Positions 1 through 11,102 of a stretch of 64,000 nt of DNA are shown here, piece by piece. The notes under the pieces were generated by a model. It saw only the letters and a list, made by a program, of their open reading frames with translations, did no database searches and was not told the origin of the DNA. How positions within the stretch are numbered: the first letter of the stretch is position 1; every line of letters starts with the position of its first letter. Source of the DNA: Labia minor. Its lineage: Eukaryota; Arthropoda; Insecta; Dermaptera; Spongiphoridae. Location: the NCBI GenBank assembly GCA_963082975.1, contig OY720350.1, positions 40,417,851 through 40,481,850 on the forward strand. The letters are read 5' to 3'. Position numbers and translations under genes: made by a program.

Positions 1-483
1 TAAAATTTAAATTTATTAAACTTTTGAAAGATTTTTCATAATTTTAATTATATAAAAAAACTTATTATAAATATATATAAGGCAAAATATAATAATTGCC
101 ATTAAAAATAGATAAATATATTCTCATACATTTATATTTAGCATTTAATTTAATTTAATTTAATTTAATTAAAATTAAAGCTCAAAAAAGGAATTTAAGA
201 ATTATATAGAAAAGTACTATCATTTATTAAAAGAGTTCTTGCTCTGGCTGATTAGGAAAAGCACTTAACCCACCTTTAAAAGCAACAGACGAATGTAAAA
301 TAATTTATGAGAATAAATTAGAAATTTATTATTAAGCCACTTATCTATCTATAGATTTAGTAGGTATTAAATCTAACATTTAATGCATTTCTCTTAATAC
401 AATAATAAAAATGATTAAATAAATTAAAGAAAATTTATATTTAACTCATATAATATATAGTAATTGATACTTGATATAATATA

Positions 484-1022
484 AGGTGCTTGAATAAGTT
501 CTCGCTGTTTTTTTTTTTTTTGTGAAAATCAATGCTTTATTTACACAATGTGGTGCACAACACGTCACTCAAAGTACAGCCCATCACAAGACACTACTTT
601 TTCCCATCCCTCCAATTCTTCGTCTTTAAACTTTTTCGGTGCGCCAGAACAATCTTTATCTTGAAGATCAAAATCTTCATTTTTGTACAGTCGAAACCAG
701 TCTCTGCAAGTCGTTTCCGACCGAGCATGTTCCCCATACGCCTCAACAAGAATTCGGTGTGCTTCAGCTGCTGATTTCTTCTGTATAAAATAATGCAATA
801 GAATTCCCCGCAAATACTCTTTTCGTGGCACAAAACTCGACATCTTTAAGCACTCAGAACAAAATGTGGTTGACACTGTGGCAAACAGAAACACACTGGC
901 GTTCAAGAGTACGAACAATATTTCCTGGAAATGCGTTCGTTTCAGAAATATCATCCACTTATAAATTATTATTACTGGAAACGCTATCTGTTAGAAAACA
1001 GCGAGAACTTATTCAAGCACCT
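484..1022 (-). mobile_element. Internally deleted mariner element (MITE-like)
   Basis: A 539-bp element with perfect 28-bp terminal inverted repeats (484-511 and 995-1022, outer end AGGTGCTTGAATAAG) and TA on both sides (482-483, 1023-1024), the mariner target duplication. It encodes only the two ends of a transposase, so it could move only with enzyme from a complete copy. Perfect ends suggest recent mobility. Confidence 0.93.
565..843 (-). pseudogene. Mariner transposase remnant, N-terminus joined to C-terminus
   Basis: The 92-residue frame starts at the methionine of MSSFVPRKEYLRG, a typical mariner start. A first part of about 78 residues is the paired helix-turn-helix DNA-binding region, ending in ...KKFKDEELE. 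It then passes directly into GWEKVVSCDGLYFE, which resembles the extreme C-terminus of mariner transposases (normally about 345 residues). The whole catalytic DDD domain is missing by one in-frame internal deletion. The product, if made, could bind the inverted repeats but not cut. It looks closest to the mellifera-type mariners by eye; the subfamily is inference. Confidence 0.88.
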
Positions 1023-1025
1023 TAT

Positions 1026-2148
1026 ATATTTATGTTAATAGATATTTTTAATTTCAAAACGTCCTATATTTGATGTATATACTACATTTACTTTTTGTAA
1101 TATTTATTTATTTTATTAATTTAAATATATCACTCATGATGACTAATTTTATTATTAAAATCCTTAAAAGGTAAATCTGACACGAGATTAAATTCTTAAA
1201 TTTGATAAAGAGGCGAGTTGTACGAACAGATCGATGAATGATTTTGAGGGGCGCTTTGTTTTCTCTCCGTTCTTCTCCCTCAAACCGAGCTAAAGATCAT
1301 TAATTTGATTAATAAATTAATTGGCCTCAAATAAAGTCCAAATGCTTCTATTCAGAATAATTCAGTCAGAAAGGAAATTCTTGCATGAAATATTTAAGGT
1401 TTAATTTAGCATGTTGAATTGAATAGAAAGGCAAACACATAGAAAGATGATCATTGAAATAATTTACTTATAGGTATTTTATATGAAAGAAAATTTATCA
1501 ATAAAATTTTGCCAAGTATTAGGAATTTGGTTCACCGATTAACTGATTGAAACTTTAAAAAATGTATTTCTATAAATAAAAGATTTGTCCGTAAATTGGA
1601 CATAAAAATCCTAAAATAACATCCTAAAAATTTTTCTTATCTGTTGAGGAATATTGTGATGTTATAAACTTAGAAGTAAGTTCCTTAGTCGATTATAATT
1701 ATTATTTTATTAGTAAGATCATAAATTTCAAAAATTGGCGACCATTTCAGTATTCTTTTCTGTTGGATGGACGTTTCAGAGATCATGTATTCAAAAAAAT
1801 AGAAATTAATTTTTGGTATAAAACACCTAATAAGGATTTATAAAGAGCTCCACTCTGTGAGAATCCTACCTTGCTTCAAGGAACACATCCGTTCTTCAAT
1901 GAATACAAAATAATTGTAATTTTAGTTATTTCTATAGAATCTTAAAAATATGCAAACAATTTTATTTAAATTTCTAATAAACAAATACCATTAATATTAA
2001 AGAATCTATTCTAAATGTTACTATTTTAATTAATTTAATAACATTATTAAATCATATATATTAATTATTTTAATAATATAAAATTAATTACTAATATAGA
2101 AATTATTTTCAAATATGTATATATATATATATATATATTCATTTAAAT
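1026..2148. other. Unassigned AT-rich intergenic DNA
   Basis: No coding frame, RNA gene or terminal repeats recognised. A TA microsatellite lies at about 2118-2139, directly before the next element. Bases 1-480 are likewise featureless. Confidence 0.6.
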
Positions 2149-2981
2149 CAATGTTTCCCAAAGTGGTCTATATCGACCCCCAGGGGTCTATGGCGACCTG
2201 CAAGGGGTCTACACCAGCAAATAAATTATTTGGGGGTCCATGAATTGAAAATAGGGATAGTGGATCTCAAGCTTATTTACTTACATTATACTATCTTATA
2301 ATTCAATATGGCTCTAAAAATTAGCTGGAGTGTCTCCACTCGACTATCTCGCAATTTGAATTGGATTAAATAACATAATATATTATATTTAAAAATTAAA
2401 TTTAATTAATTATAAATTATAAATTAAAATTAATAGATAATATTTATTAAACCAGCGCATGTTTGGCTCTTTGTTGATGACACCACGTCAAGTGTTGGCT
2501 CGTGAGATTTGTAAATTAATTCTGGTACTTTCAGCGATTCAATCAGCTGAAATTCTATATATAGCAGTTTTATACAATTTTTAATCATGAGAAAAATTAT
2601 CAAATTAATATCTTTATTTTTACGGACACTTTAGAGGAAAACAAATTAAATTAGTTAATGACCTTCTTCCGGTTGAGCTACATTTCTCAAAAGTTGATAG
2701 AAAACTACGAATTTTGAATAATGCCCATGTTCCAAATTTTATGATTTTTACTGTTTTTGCGTAATCTTGTCTACATACACACATACACACACACAGAGAC
2801 ATTTTTCTCAACCTTAGTGAAAATGATTCAGGAACCTTCAAAACGTATAAAAACATCAAAATCTCAACATCGAAAATTTTCGTGATCTGGCGAGATAGTA
2901 AAAAGGTGAAAATTTTTTTACAAAAAATCAATTTCAAGTTATGTAAGGGGTCTACGACACAAAAATAGTTTGGGAATCTTG
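2149..2981. mobile_element. hAT-like miniature element carrying a nested family B element
   Basis: The ends form an imperfect inverted repeat: CAATGTTTCCCAAAGTGG on the left, and on the right the complement begins CAAGATTCCCAAAC. Both are followed inwards by related GGTCTA/TAGACCCC stretches. Such ends are typical of hAT transposons. No clear 8-bp target duplication is visible (ATTTAAAT against TTAAAGTT). A family B element occupies 2321-2900, leaving about 250 bp of hAT sequence and no transposase. Confidence 0.55.
2321..2900 (-). mobile_element. Family B element, copy 1 (Helentron-associated-like)
   Basis: About 580 bp. Read on the minus strand it starts TACTATCTCGCC and ends with a TGGAG-ACA-CTCCA hairpin. 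It carries a CA microsatellite (2773-2801) close to the shared core around GATGAAATTTGG. The central part has diverged with small deletions. Confidence 0.75.
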
Positions 2982-2999
2982 TTAAAGTTTTGATTATGA

Positions 3000-3512
3000 A
3001 AAGATAATTCCGGGTTTTTACTACGATGGTTAATGAAACTTGTTTCGGTAACCATTTTCATAATAGATTATGGAATTGAATTTTGGGAGTCCTAATGATC
3101 AAGAACCAAAATAGTAATTATTTATTAATAAATATGTTATATGTTTGTGGTTGTTATAATTTTTCTTTCATAATAATCCATCTATTCAAAAATATATAAT
3201 ATTTTATCTTTTTTTGGAGAATAATAGTCTTTTAGGTAAAAGAATACAGTTCTTTAAAGCTTTTTATATAATATTTCAAATAAAAATATTCGAATTATTT
3301 TTGAGAAAGTTTCAAAAAAGCTAAAATATCGCTTAAATTCTGTTATTCTATTTCAACGAAAATGTTATTGTAACATTCCAGCGAGATACCTTAAAACTTT
3401 TAAATTAATCTAAATGTCTAATTAGAATTTTTGTCTGGTTCATACCTATAACATTCATTTCAACATATACAAAACTAATCACATATATTTTGATATACAA
3501 ATTAATAAAAAA
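3000..3512. other. Unassigned AT-rich DNA between two family B copies
   Basis: No coding frame or repeat end recognised. Confidence 0.5.
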
Positions 3513-4118
3513 TTAGCTGGAGTGTCTCCACTCGACTATCTCGCAATTTGAATTGGGTTAAATAACATAATATATTATATTTAAATTTAATTTAATTAAT
3601 TATAAATTATAAATTAAAATTAATAAATAATATTTATTAAACCAGTGCATATATGGCTCTTTGTTGATGAAACCACGTCACGTGTTGGGGCGTGAGATTT
3701 GCAGTGTTAAAAAATTAATTCTGGTACTTTCAGCGATTCTATCAAGCTGAAATTCTATATATAGCAGTTTTATACAATTTTTAATCATGTGAAAAATTGT
3801 CAAACATATATCTTTATTTTTACGGGCACTTTAGAGGAAAAAAAATCAAAACGTTGTAGGTAATGACCCTCTTCCGGTTGAGCTACATTTCTCAAAAGTT
3901 GATAGAAAACTATGAATTTTGAATAATGCACATGTACCAAATTTCATCATTCTAGCTCAGACCGTTTTTGCGTAATCTTGGTTACATACATACACACACA
4001 CAGACATTTTTCTCAACCTTAGTGAAAATGATTCAGGAACCTTCAAAACGTATAAAAACATCAAAATCTCAACATCGAAAATTTTCGTGATCACAATACT
4101 ATCTCTGGCGAGATAGTA
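3513..4118 (-). mobile_element. Family B element, copy 2
   Basis: A full-length copy of about 606 bp. On the minus strand it begins TACTATCTCGCC, has the asymmetric inverted arm GCGAGATAGT near the other end and finishes with the TGGAG/CTCCA hairpin. It also contains the phrase CCACGTCACGTG and an ACACACAC tract at about 3991-4001. Confidence 0.8.
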
Positions 4119-5376
4119 AAAAAGTAATATAGGTAAATTTATATAGTATTATAAATATTTTTAAAATTAATTTTATTGATTTCTTAAAATTCATTTTATT
4201 CTCTCACATTTAATATAAATGAATAATTGAAAATGAATAGCATAAAGTTAGTAAACATTTATATAGGTAATTAAAATGAGCTTAATATTGATAATATCCT
4301 ATGTTTGGATAAGTATCTCTTTCTCTTTCTCTCTCAATCCATAGGTTGGGGTAGAGATGTGTGATGAGTTGTATTTATAAATATGAAAAACAAACAGGTG
4401 GATGGTTGATATATCGATTGGCATATTCAATTTCCCTTAATTGATTCATTTTATATATAAATCATTTGATATAGGTAATATTTAATTTATAAATTTTTTC
4501 TCTATAGAAATTTTAAAATATTTTATAATACAGCTAATGAAACGATAAAAAGAAAATAATAATTAAAATTTTAATTTATTTTATTATTTAAAAAAAAAAT
4601 GTGTGAAATATATATTAATAACAGAATGAATAATTAATTAATTAACATATATGATATAATATTTATCAAATATTTTTTTATAATAATAATAATTTAGGAA
4701 ATCATTTATAAATAATTATCTCTATAATTAAGCTTATAATATAATAAACAGCTTTTGAAAAATAATCATAATAATTTATGGTATATAATATTTGATTGTT
4801 ATAGATTTTTTTGAATCAAAAAAGTATAATATTCGTCCTAATCAAATATTTATTTGTTGTTTTTTTTTTTTAGTTTTTTTTTGTTTTTTTGAGAGAGAGA
4901 AAGGGGATGTAGGAAAAAATCAATCTCATATGAAATGAATGAAATTTTGAAATAATCAACTATAGGGTAATATTGAAGAAATTAGTTTTAGAAAAAAGTA
5001 ACTAATCAATTTTTTTTTATTTGCTTATTAAAGATGATATATGAAATTGAGAGGGCTATATATCAATTATTTGTTGTCAAAGATGGTGAGTATTAGATTT
5101 ATTTAATAATAAATGAAATGAGAGAGAGAGAGATAAAATATTAAATTTTATAATATAATTTATTTGGTTCATCAGAATGTATTTTAGTAATTTTTAATTC
5201 TAATTATATATTGTTGCATAATAAGTAATAACATGAACCTGAAATAATAAATAATAACCTAGATCAACGGAACTATGTCTTTGGAGGTTCGGATTATACC
5301 TTTGTATATTTTTGATATATTAAACCCATTTTTTTGAAATTCATACCATAGATAATATTTATAAAGACAAATCGAT
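4119..5376. other. Unassigned intergenic DNA with simple repeats
   Basis: AT-rich, with a poly-T run (about 4860-4880), GA-rich stretches near 4890 and a GA microsatellite at about 5120-5133. No gene or element recognised. Confidence 0.5.
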
Positions 5377-5465
5377 CTGTATTGGTTTCAGTCTGTAGAA
5401 TAATCATCTTAATAAGTTTTTTTCTTAATTTAAATTTATATGACGTCACTAATTACGTCATCCAT
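5377..5465 (+). repeat. Diverged family A fragment
   Basis: It matches the segment of family A running from GTATTGGTTT to the CRE pair. One TGACGTCA is intact here and the second is degenerate. It is clearly older than the other A copies. Confidence 0.5.
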
Positions 5466-5522
5466 ATTTGCTTCTTGTCATTCTTTTTTAATTGAAAATG
5501 AATTAATATTTTTTTTATTATT

Positions 5523-5650
5523 ATTATTGAGGACCAAGTTCCTTTCTTTTATCAGATTTATGCAATGATGTGTAATAATTGTAATAATTAATTAAAGAAT
5601 TGTATATTAATATTTTTTAAAGGATTGAGCGATAGCTAGGTGTTCCAGGT
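5523..5650 (+). repeat. Family E repeat, copy 1
   Basis: It starts ATTGAGGACC and contains AATTAAAGAATTGTATATTA followed by a T-run. A second, similarly diverged copy is at 36115-36240. Ends are not defined and no coding content is seen. Confidence 0.55.
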
Positions 5651-5851
5651 ACTTAAATCTTAAAACACAAAAAATCTGGACTATCTCGCAAATTTGAATT
5701 GGATTAAATAACATATATTAATTTAAATTAAATTAAATTAATTAAATTATAAATTAAAATTAATAAATAATATTTATTGAACCAGCGCATGTTTGGTTAT
5801 TTCTTGATGGCACCACGTCAAGGGTTGGCGCGTGAGATTTGCAGTGTTAAA

Positions 5852-6984
5852 TAAGCGGGAGTGTCCTCCCCTAGACTTTCCCGCATATAAATAGGTATAA
5901 AGAGTTGTGAATGAATAAAGAGCCAGTTCGTATTAGTTTATTGGTGTCAAATTTGATATTTGGTAACATTTATATATATATATATATATAGAATAAAGTG
6001 CTACTTCCGGTTAACTGATATTTTAAATGTAAAAAAACAGATATGGATATAATATAAATATTTTTAATTTTATTTTATTTATAATATATAAGGGCTGGCT
6101 GTGACGTCATGAAGTGCTGGGTGACGTCATATAATTTTAAATTAAGAAAAAACTAATGAAGATGATTTTTCTCGAGGATAAAACCAATACAAAGTGCATA
6201 ACACGTGGAGATATGTCCTCACGTAAAATTTGATATGAAAATAACCCTTCACTTCCTCTCTTCGATCGGCAATACTAGCACTTCCGGTTTCCGATTTGCA
6301 CAAAAAGTTGATCAATTCATCCTACTGATGTATTAAGTAAATATACCAAATTTCATCAAAATCCGTTGAGCCGTTCAGGCTGTACACATCTATACGGACG
6401 GACGGACAGACATCATGCTAAAAATACTTTTTTCTGTTAAGAAAATGCATGATTCGTGGAGATATGTACCTAAAAATATCCTTAGGTGAAATTTGGTGTG
6501 AAAACAATACCTCCCTTACTATCGTCGGTCGGTAAAAAAGAAACGCTACTTGTATAGGTAAAATGTCACTTCCGGAAGTCAGATCATGATGAAATTTGGT
6601 ATCTCAATTTTTTTCATATTTGTAAATCTATATACAAAATATGAAGCAAATATCTCGAAGCAAACTGGTACTTTACTTGAAAGGTAAACGCAACCAGTGT
6701 AGGTAAAGTACCACTTCCGGTTAACCGATTTTGACGAAATTTTGATAGAAATCTACAAACTGTGAATAATATCGGTGTACCAAATTTCGAAGTCCTAGCT
6801 TGATTAGTTTTTGAGTAAATTTGCTTACAGACATTACATACATACATACATACACACAGACATAATTCGAAAAATGGTATTTTCCGACTCAGGGAGGTCT
6901 AAAACGTCAAGATCTATCGAAATCTCGAAGTCGAAATTTTTGACGATTCCAATACTTCCCTTATACGAAGTATGCGGGAAAGTA
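5852..6984 (-). mobile_element. Family C element, copy 1 (Helentron-associated-like), with nested family A
   Basis: On the minus strand it starts TACTTTCCCGCATA. It ends with the arm TATGCGGGAAAGT, then hairpin GGGAG-GACA-CTCCC and terminal GCTTA. It lies between A residues of B (T|T on the other strand) with no longer target duplication. It carries a CATA/CA microsatellite (6837-6859) and a motif like CCGATTTTGACGAAATTT. Confidence 0.8.
6029..6534 (-). mobile_element. Family A element, copy 2, truncated, nested in C
   Basis: The 5' end (TACCGACCGACG on the minus strand) is at 6534. The 3' hairpin end is missing. Two TGACGTCA palindromes are intact near 6100-6130, and a GTCY microsatellite (complement ACGG/ACAG) is at about 6395-6412. 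Confidence 0.8.
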
Positions 6985-7414
6985 AAAATTAATTCTGGTA
7001 CTTTCAGCGATTCAATCAAGCTGAAATTCTATATATAGCAGTTTTATACAATATTTAATCATGCGAAATACTATCAAACATATATCTTTATTTTTACAGT
7101 CCGTTTAGACGAAAAAAATGAAAACGTTGTAGGTAATGACCTTCTTCCAATTGAGCTACATTTCTCAAAAGTTGATAGAAAACTATGAATTTTGAATAAT
7201 GCCCATGTACCAAATTTCATCATTCTAGCTCAAACCATTTTTACGTAATCTCGGTTACATACATACATACATACACACACACATACACACACACAGACAG
7301 ACATTTTTCTCAACCTTAGTTAAAATGATTCAGGAACCTTCAAAACGTATAAAAACATCAAAATCTCAACATCGAAAATTTTCGTGATGGCAATACTATC
7401 TTTGGCGAGATACT

Positions 7415-8752
7415 AATAATAATTTTGAAAAACAAAATAAAAGAAAAGATTGGTTCTCCTTAACGAAATTTACCATTGTTTTATTTTTGTGGTTGTAATA
7501 TTAATTTTTTTTATCCTATTAATTAAGTAATTGAATTTAGGTATCTCTAAATAATGAAATCATATGTATTCCAAGAAATTCACCTCGGTATATAAATTGA
7601 ATCAAGTAAAAATATTTGATTGATCAGTTTGTTTTCTGATTGAATGGAGGCAACCTGTTTAAGAAGTTGTTGGTGAGGTGAATGGGTGGTTGTTACTATT
7701 AAAACATAGTGTATCTGTGTGTATGTGTGGATTGTGTTTTGTTACCAAGGGGGTGGCCGGCGGGCAAGGATTGATGGATCGAGTGTTGCTTTGTTCTGGA
7801 TTATTCCAAAATTGTATTAAACCCTCTTGTGATTGATTATCGTTTATGTTTTCGAAATATAAGATTTATAGAGAGGAAATTGCTAAAGCAAATACGATCA
7901 AGATTAAGATTTAAAATTAGTCATCCATAATTTTATTTTGCATATATATACATAAATATAGAGGATTATATTATTTTCTTATAACCGAATCACGGCGAAC
8001 AATATTAAATATTAATGAAAAGAAAAAGCATTGAATTAAATTAAGAAATTATAATAGAAAGGAAACTTTTAGTAATGTTTTATTAGAATGAATCAGTTTT
8101 TTTTTTATTAATATCCTTTCAAATAATAATTTTTTGGTTAAGTTTCTTTTTTATTCTTTCTAGAATGAATTTGAAATTAGAAATTATAAGAATATCAATT
8201 TTATTAAGAAAAAATTCATTTCATCATTCAAATGATTGAATCGAAATTAAATTTTTAACTAGATTTCTTACTAGTTCTTTATTAGTTACATATATATATA
8301 TATATATATATATTTATATTGGTTGGTTGAAAAGATTTGAAAGCAACATCTTTAAACCAATAGAAGAATCAAAATAAATCCTCCAGTTTAATATTTAATC
8401 TTTCATATAAACAGACTAAAGAATTTATTTCGCTCTTTCTTTGTTTAAAAACCATTTAAAGGTTGACATGTCAGAGTATTTTTTATAACGTTTTAATCAT
8501 TTTCGCTTCATGTCTGTCTGTTCACTCTTATTACAAATTGAAATCGATTTTTCATCAACCTTAAACTTAGCTGAACTTTTGAACATTCTTATAGATATTT
8601 CAATGGATCTCTAGAAGGTATGGAAGTAATGTAATTTAATAATAATTAATTAATTTTAATGCAATTAGCAAATAATTGTCTAGAATTTGAATGAAAATTC
8701 ACGCCATCTTGCGGAAAACGATTGACAAAGACTATCCTTATGGACAAATAAA
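7415..8752. other. Unassigned AT-rich intergenic DNA
   Basis: A TA microsatellite lies at about 8287-8312. A GC-richer patch near 7740-7790 is not recognised. Confidence 0.5.
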
Positions 8753-8784
8753 AGTCATCAGGGGTAAACGGGCAAAGACACCAA

Positions 8785-8985
8785 TTAGCTAAAGCTAGAT
8801 CAGTTTTTATGGGATTAAAAAAGTTATTCTCTTGTCCTCATCTAAACCCAAAATTCAAAATTATATATTATTGTTTATTTATTCGGTCAGTAATTGCATA
8901 AGGATGTTGCATTTGGTTCAATCAAACAGCCTCAGTAATGGAATCAATAAGAAAATTTGAAAGGAGTTGCCTAAGAGCATATCTG
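8785..8985 (+). pseudogene. Jockey-like LINE reverse transcriptase fragment (thumb region)
   Basis: Translation gives LAKARSVFMGLKKLFSC and, further on, CLFIRSVIA, GCCIWFNQTAS and ESIRKFERSCLRAYLG. This pattern is characteristic of the region after the polymerase core in Jockey-type non-LTR retrotransposons, where other members read like LLRPVLLYG...IW...KLR.FERKCLRA. It has one in-frame stop (TAA where tyrosine is usual, at about 8900), lacks the rest of the polymerase and has no poly-A tail. It directly precedes the ankyrin-like stretch. Confidence 0.75.
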
Positions 8986-8992
8986 GGTAAAA

Positions 8993-9357
8993 AAAAGGAG
9001 CGGATATGAATGCATAAGATTCAGATGGATGGACATTTAGAAATTTTAAAATATTTATTTGAAAAAGGAGCTAATATGAATGCAAAGGAATCAGATGGGT
9101 GGACTCCTTTAATTTTGGCATCTGACAATGGTCATTTAGAAATTATAAAATATTTAATTGAAAAGGAGCGGATGTTAATGCAAAAAATTCAAGTGGATAT
9201 ACTACTTTAATTTTTGCATCTAAGAATGGACATTTAGAAATTGCAAAATATTTGATTGAAAAAGGAGCAGTGTGAATGCAAAAGATTCACATATGGATAC
9301 ACTCCCTTAATTTTGGCATCTAAGAATGGACATTTAGAAATTAATAAATATTTAAAG
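8993..9357 (+). pseudogene. Broken ankyrin-repeat coding stretch
   Basis: Four near-identical ankyrin repeats of about 33 residues can be read by changing frame. They show the usual signatures DGWTPLILASDNGHLEI and KYLIEKGA. The longest open part runs 9010-9210. Frame changes between repeats and a stop soon after the first repeat show it is not an intact gene. Repeats this similar to each other are typical of recently expanded ankyrin genes in arthropods and some symbionts. The origin (host gene, transfer or passenger of the adjacent LINE) cannot be decided here. Confidence 0.7.
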
Positions 9358-10052
9358 GTAAAACAATAAATGAAATAATAAATTTTTGTCAATCAAATGA
9401 AAATTAGTTGAATATGAAGTAATTCATCCATAAACTTATACTTAGTCTTATAGAAAAACTATTTTATTCTTTTTAGTCCTTTGGAAAAATGTTATTTTAT
9501 AAAAAATTTTTATATTTATATTATTATATTCTTTTTAGTGCAATTTTAAAATAATAAATTTATTTAATATAACAAGAGAAATAGAAAAGATGAAGTTATA
9601 CTAATTTACACAAATTGAATAAAACAAAAAAATATATTAATATTCTAAAATTGATTTTATGTATTTATGTTAAGTAAATGTTATTATTGAATAATAATTA
9701 TTATATTATATTTATAAATAAATAATTTTTATTAATATGAGATTTTATAAATGTATATTTTATAAATATATATATATATATATTGTCTTCATAAAAAAAG
9801 GTTTTGTTTCCTTTTTATTGGGGACATATATAAAAAAAAGATTTTTCTCTATGCCATCTGAGGGGAAGAAACCCCTCCTCATTGGCGATACAACCGATTA
9901 ATAAGAATTCATCATTAAATTTAATGCTATGAAATATTTTTAAATACGTTCAAATTGAAAATCTATCCTGAAATCAAAATTTATGTTTCAAAATCCGTCA
10001 AAAAAAAAATTAATAGGAGCAATACAAAAGGAGTTAGTTACTAATAATCTAA
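9358..10052. other. Unassigned AT-rich DNA
   Basis: A TA microsatellite lies at about 9768-9783. A GC-richer patch at 9850-9895 is not recognised. Confidence 0.5.
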
Positions 10053-11102
10053 TGAGATTTGCAGTGTTAAAAAATTAATTCCGGTATTTTCAGCGATTCA
10101 GTCAAGCTGAAATTCTATATATAGCGTTTTTTATACAATTTTTAATCATCTTAAAAACTATCAAACATATATCTTTATTTTTTCGGTAAGTTTAGAGAAA
10201 AAAAAATCAAAACGTGGTAGGTATGACCCAATTCCGGATGAGCTACATTTCTCAAAAGTTGATAGAAAATTACAAATTTTGAATAAAGTCCATATACCAA
10301 ATTTAATGATTCTAGCTCAAACGGTTTTTGCGTAATCTTTTCGTCAGTATCTTTCCTTTTTTGTTTACTTCCCGATGTCCAGGACATCAAATGGATTCGA
10401 TCTTCCTAATTTTTGTTTAAAGTTTAATTTCTTTTTAAAGGTTCGAATTTTCTAATTCGAGACCTTTGATGCGATTTTTGGGATCTTGTAATTGGATTAA
10501 CACTTCCTCCATTGAAAAAGGCATAATTACTTTTTTTCTTAAAGGAGTGTTGGGAGCGTTCTTTTTTTATTAATTGAATTTTTAGCAAGAATTTCCTTTG
10601 TGGATTTTCTTGATAAATCTTTAATTTTTAATATTTTTAAAGATTTTTGTTTAATTTGGTTGATGTCAAGATTAAATGGAACATCAGTTTTGTTTTTGTT
10701 TGAAACCTGTTGAGATATTTCGTCAGGCTGAACACTGTTGATTTCCATAGGGGTGGTGGACGGCAATTTGTCTTCAGGTAGATGTTTACCCTTTCTACCA
10801 CCTAGACTAGACTGACGCTGCTGTTGTCCTAAGCGCTTCTCGATGAACTAGCCTCTACATTAAGGCTCAAAGGCGCACGCAATTTTCAAATACCATTTTC
10901 TCGCGAACGCTTGTGTAGTGCTTGTTATCCTTTTACCCAGAAAGTTTTGACGATACCGAGTTTCATCAAAATTGATTGGTTGCACATCGTGAGCTTCCCT
11001 TGTTAGTGAAACTGACTCAGGAATCTTCAAAACGTATAAAAACATCAAAATCTCGACATCGAAAATTTTCGTGATCGCAACACTACCTCTGGCGAGATAG
11101 TA
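10053..11102 (-). mobile_element. Family B element, copy 4, interrupted
   Basis: B sequence is seen at 10053-10340 and 10999-11102 (ending GCGAGATAGTA on the plus strand). The roughly 660 bp between them are not B sequence and include a coding-like fragment. The 3' hairpin end of B is missing. Confidence 0.65.
10539..10836 (-). pseudogene. Unidentified coding-like fragment inside a family B copy
   Basis: On the minus strand a frame reads through RLGQQQRQSSLGGRKGK and continues as MPSTTPMEINSVQPDEIS, then a Lys-rich tail. Base composition is less AT-rich than its surroundings and codon-like, but I do not recognise the protein. It could be a piece of a host gene or of a retroelement. Confidence 0.3.

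Larger units (their letters stand above)
5674..7414 (-). mobile_element. Family B element, copy 3, split by nested C and A elements
   Basis: The B parts are 5674-5851 and 6985-7414. Between them a family C element is inserted in an A-run, and that element itself contains family A. B's hairpin end is slightly truncated. Joining the B parts across the insert restores the sequence seen in uninterrupted copies. Confidence 0.8.

Noticed and set aside
2141-2989. 8-bp target duplication for the hAT-like element at 2149-2981
   Set aside because: ATTTAAAT and TTAAAGTT agree too poorly, so the element is called on its ends only.
6811-7038. Open frame spanning the junction of C and B elements, and the similar one at 52048-52281
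   Set aside because: Both lie inside mobile-element sequence with a microsatellite and have no protein family features.
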